Positions 5,874 through 7,535 of a stretch of 7,535 nucleotides of DNA are shown piece after piece. The stretch comes from CAYQCH01 sp964415935 (lineage in GTDB: Bacteria; Patescibacteriota; Patescibacteriia; VMEV01; CAYQCH01): contig CAYQCH010000036.1 in the NCBI GenBank assembly GCA_964415935.1, forward strand, positions 1 to 7,535, read 5' to 3'. The stretch's first letter is position 1; every line of letters begins with the position of its first letter. The notes under the pieces are model-generated. The model saw only the letters and a program-made list of their open reading frames with translations. It had not been told where the DNA came from and searched no databases. A program made the position numbers and the translations under genes.

Positions 5874-7070
5874 ATGAAACTGATTGAAGCGGAGGCGAAA
5901 CAGTTGCTGCACGCGTCCGGCGTACCGGTGCCGGAATTTTTTCTGTTGGAAAAGGACGAACTTGCGCCCGTCGAGGTGCATTATCCCGTAATGATAAAGG
6001 CGCAGACGCTTTTGGGCGGTCGCGGGAAGGCCGGGTTAGTGAAACAGGCCGCGGATGTCCGGGAATTACAGCAGCAAATTGACGCGCTCTGGCAACGGGC
6101 GGGAGACAAGCGGTCATTTGAACGACTGCTCGTGGAGCCCAAAGCGCAGGCCGTGCGCGAATATTACGTCAGCATTACGTTCGATACGGGTTTGCGCGGG
6201 CCGGTGCTCATTTTCAGCAAATTTGGCGGCATGGATATTGAAGTCGTCAGCAAGCGGCAGCCGCAGGCCGTGCTGCAATTGCCGATCGATCCGTTGGCTG
6301 GCGCGGACGCGGTTGATTTTGCGCGCGTGTATGAAATTGTCGGCGTGAAACCGGAACTGCAGGATCAGCTGCGCGACATTGTTTTGCGGATGTATGCCTG
6401 TTTTGTAGAGAATGACGCGGAGATTGTGGAGGTGAATCCGCTGATTGAGACGGTGGTTGACGGTGCGCCAGCATTCGTGGCCGCTGACGCCAAAATCAGC
6501 CTGGATGACACCGCTTTGTTCCGCCATGAATTCTCATTCCCGCGCCGCACGGGCTTTCGCGAGCTGACGGATATGGAGAAGGCGGCGCGGGCCATTGACG
6601 CCGAAAGCCACCGCGGCGTGGCCGGCCGCACGTTTTTGGAGCTGGATGGCGATATTGCCTTTATGTCGTCGGGCGGCGGCGCCAGCATCACCTGCCTGGA
6701 CGCGCTGACCGCGTATGGCGGCCGCCCGGCCAACTTTGTGGAGTATTCCGGCAATCCGGAGCGTGACAAAGTGTATAAGCTGGCCCGGTTAGTGCTTTCC
6801 AAGCCGGGGTTGCGGGCTCTCTGGGTGGTCGGCCCGACCGCCAACTTTACGGATGTATATGAGACATTGGGCGGCGTGATGGATGCCATACGAGAAGTGC
6901 GGCCGGCCTATCCCATTGTGATCCGCCGCGCCGGCCCGCGCGACCAGGAAGCAAAAGCCATGGTAGAGGCAACGGCGCGGGAACTGAACCTGGACCTGAC
7001 GTTTTTGGGCGAAGAGGTTTCCATGACGGAGAGCGCAAAATATCTAATGTCCAAGATAAGTACGGAATGA
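5874..7070 (+). CDS. ADP-forming acyl-CoA synthetase beta subunit, ATP-citrate lyase / citryl-CoA synthetase-like
   Basis: This 398-residue protein has the succinyl-CoA synthetase beta architecture. An ATP-grasp domain (1-240) carries GGRGKAGLV (48-56), FSKFGGMDIE (114-123), EVNPL (186-190) and DAK (205-207). A CoA-ligase domain (about 250-398) follows. The second domain departs from SucC and resembles the matching part of ATP-citrate lyase: SSGGGAS (265-271), ANFVEYSGNP (286-295) instead of the SucC pattern with LDVGGGA, then TANFTDV (332-338) and IRRAGPRDQEA (350-360), close to ACL motifs IANFTNV and VRRGGPNYQEG. In ACL the ANFT loop contributes to citrate binding. The enzyme may therefore make or cleave citryl-CoA or a related acyl-CoA rather than succinyl-CoA; activity with succinate cannot be excluded. 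The start is one base after the previous stop (TGATATG), so translation is probably coupled. A SucD-type alpha subunit follows, as in two-subunit synthetases. Confidence 0.85.
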   Translation: MKLIEAEAKQLLHASGVPVPEFFLLEKDELAPVEVHYPVMIKAQTLLGGRGKAGLVKQAADVRELQQQIDALWQRAGDKRSFERLLVEPKAQAVREYYVSITFDTGLRGPVLIFSKFGGMDIEVVSKRQPQAVLQLPIDPLAGADAVDFARVYEIVGVKPELQDQLRDIVLRMYACFVENDAEIVEVNPLIETVVDGAPAFVAADAKISLDDTALFRHEFSFPRRTGFRELTDMEKAARAIDAESHRGVAGRTFLELDGDIAFMSSGGGASITCLDALTAYGGRPANFVEYSGNPERDKVYKLARLVLSKPGLRALWVVGPTANFTDVYETLGGVMDAIREVRPAYPIVIRRAGPRDQEAKAMVEATARELNLDLTFLGEEVSMTESAKYLMSKISTE

Positions 7071-7073
7071 TGC

Positions 7074-7127
7074 CCTGCTGTGTTCGCGAGCTCGGCAACG
7101 GCCGACGGCGCTCGCTCAAGCAGCAGG
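7074..7127 (+). repeat. Compound inverted repeat / RNA hairpin between the two synthetase subunit genes
   Basis: Three nested stems fill most of the 78-base gap. CCTGCTG (7074-7080) pairs with CAGCAGG (7121-7127), GCGAGC (7086-7091) with GCTCGC (7110-7115), and TCGGC (7092-7096) with GCCGA (7101-7105) around an AACG loop. Internal loops lie at 7081-7085/7116-7120, with a bulge at 7106-7109. There is no T run after it, so a normal intrinsic terminator is unlikely on the + strand. It starts 3 bases after the beta-subunit stop and ends 21 bases before the alpha-subunit ATG. It may be an mRNA processing or stability element that sets the subunit ratio, or a dispersed palindromic repeat. Confidence 0.75.
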
Positions 7128-7148
7128 TCCATTATTCCTGGGTATCGT

Positions 7149-7535
7149 ATGGCCATACTTGTTGACGAAAAAACGAAATACATCATCCAGGGCATTACCG
7201 GCAAGGAAGGCCAGCGCGCCGCCGCGTTCATGAAGGCGGGCGGCAGCCTGGTGGTGGGCGGCGTGCGTCCCGGAAAGGGCGGCGAGCAGGTGGATGGCGT
7301 GCTGGTGTTTAATACGGTTGCAGAAGCGGTGGCCGCTTCCAATGTAACTGACGGCAGCCGGCTGGGCCTGGTATACCCGCTCTGCAGCGTGATTGCCGTG
7401 CCGCCGGCGGCGGTCAAGGCGGCCGTGCAGGAAGCCATCGATGCGGGCGTGAAGTTTATCATTCCCATTGCCGAAGGCGTGCCCGTGCATGATACGGCCT
7501 GGATGCTTGCCTATGCGCGCGCGCGCGGCAGCCAG
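7149..7535 (+). CDS. ADP-forming acyl-CoA synthetase alpha subunit (SucD-type), 3' end beyond window
   Basis: The first 129 residues of the alpha (CoA-binding) subunit are present. It begins MAILVDEKTKYIIQGITGKEG, the standard SucD opening with the Rossmann CoA-binding motif GITGKEG (15-21), followed by GGVRPGKGG (37-45), VFNTVAEAV (53-61), and AIDAGVKFIIPIAEGVPVHD (96-115). The active-site phosphohistidine region lies further on and is outside the window. Between the VFNTVAEAV helix and the VPPAAVKAAV strand-helix unit there is extra sequence (about NVTDGSRLGLVYPLC) compared with E. coli-type SucD. The subunit would pair with the beta subunit encoded just upstream. The ATG at 7149 has a GGG 6 bases upstream as a weak ribosome site and gives the exact family N-terminus. 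Whether a citrate-synthase-like domain is fused at the C-terminus, as in ATP-citrate lyase, cannot be seen. Confidence 0.88.
   Translation, partial: MAILVDEKTKYIIQGITGKEGQRAAAFMKAGGSLVVGGVRPGKGGEQVDGVLVFNTVAEAVAASNVTDGSRLGLVYPLCSVIAVPPAAVKAAVQEAIDAGVKFIIPIAEGVPVHDTAWMLAYARARGSQ

Noticed and set aside
1..7535. CRISPR array, tRNA, rRNA, transposase or attachment sites
   Set aside because: No spaced direct repeats, no cloverleaf-like segment, no transposase or integrase ORF and no duplicated target site were seen.

Overview
The window reads as bacterial chromosome using the standard code. It has GC-rich genes, sigma70-type promoter elements, an intrinsic terminator and bacterial GlmS and YvcK/GlmR families. 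All genes lie on the + strand and are tightly packed: a 29-base overlap, then gaps of 19, 6 and 1 bases. Compact packing, a TrmB-type regulator, poor Shine-Dalgarno sequences and an orphan protein in its own transcription unit would fit a Patescibacteria (CPR)-like genome. That assignment is inference only; no marker gene is present.

Region 1 (1-3938) is an amino-sugar operon. It holds a TrmB-family regulator, a GlmU-type uridylyltransferase that lacks the acetyltransferase domain, a small HAD-family hydrolase and full-length GlmS. GlmS makes glucosamine-6-phosphate and the GlmU-like enzyme would make UDP-GlcNAc, the precursor of peptidoglycan and other glycans. GlmM and an acetyltransferase are not in the window.

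Region 2 (3939-4860) is the most unusual part. A strong-looking promoter (TTGACT, 17 bases, extended -10 TGGTAGTAT) is followed by a leader of about 120 bases that folds into two consecutive hairpins and contains three end-to-end mini-ORFs. Next comes a 227-residue orphan protein rich in Trp, Met and Cys, then a clear intrinsic terminator. This self-contained unit sits between glmS and glmR, two genes whose products interact in Bacillus subtilis.

Region 3 (4895-7535) holds a divergent YvcK/GlmR (CofD-like) protein. One base later comes an ADP-forming acyl-CoA synthetase beta subunit whose C-terminal half resembles ATP-citrate lyase more than ordinary SucC. After a 78-base gap filled by a 54-base compound hairpin comes a SucD-type alpha subunit cut off by the window end. 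Regions 1 and 3 together suggest linkage of cell-wall precursor synthesis with central carbon metabolism.
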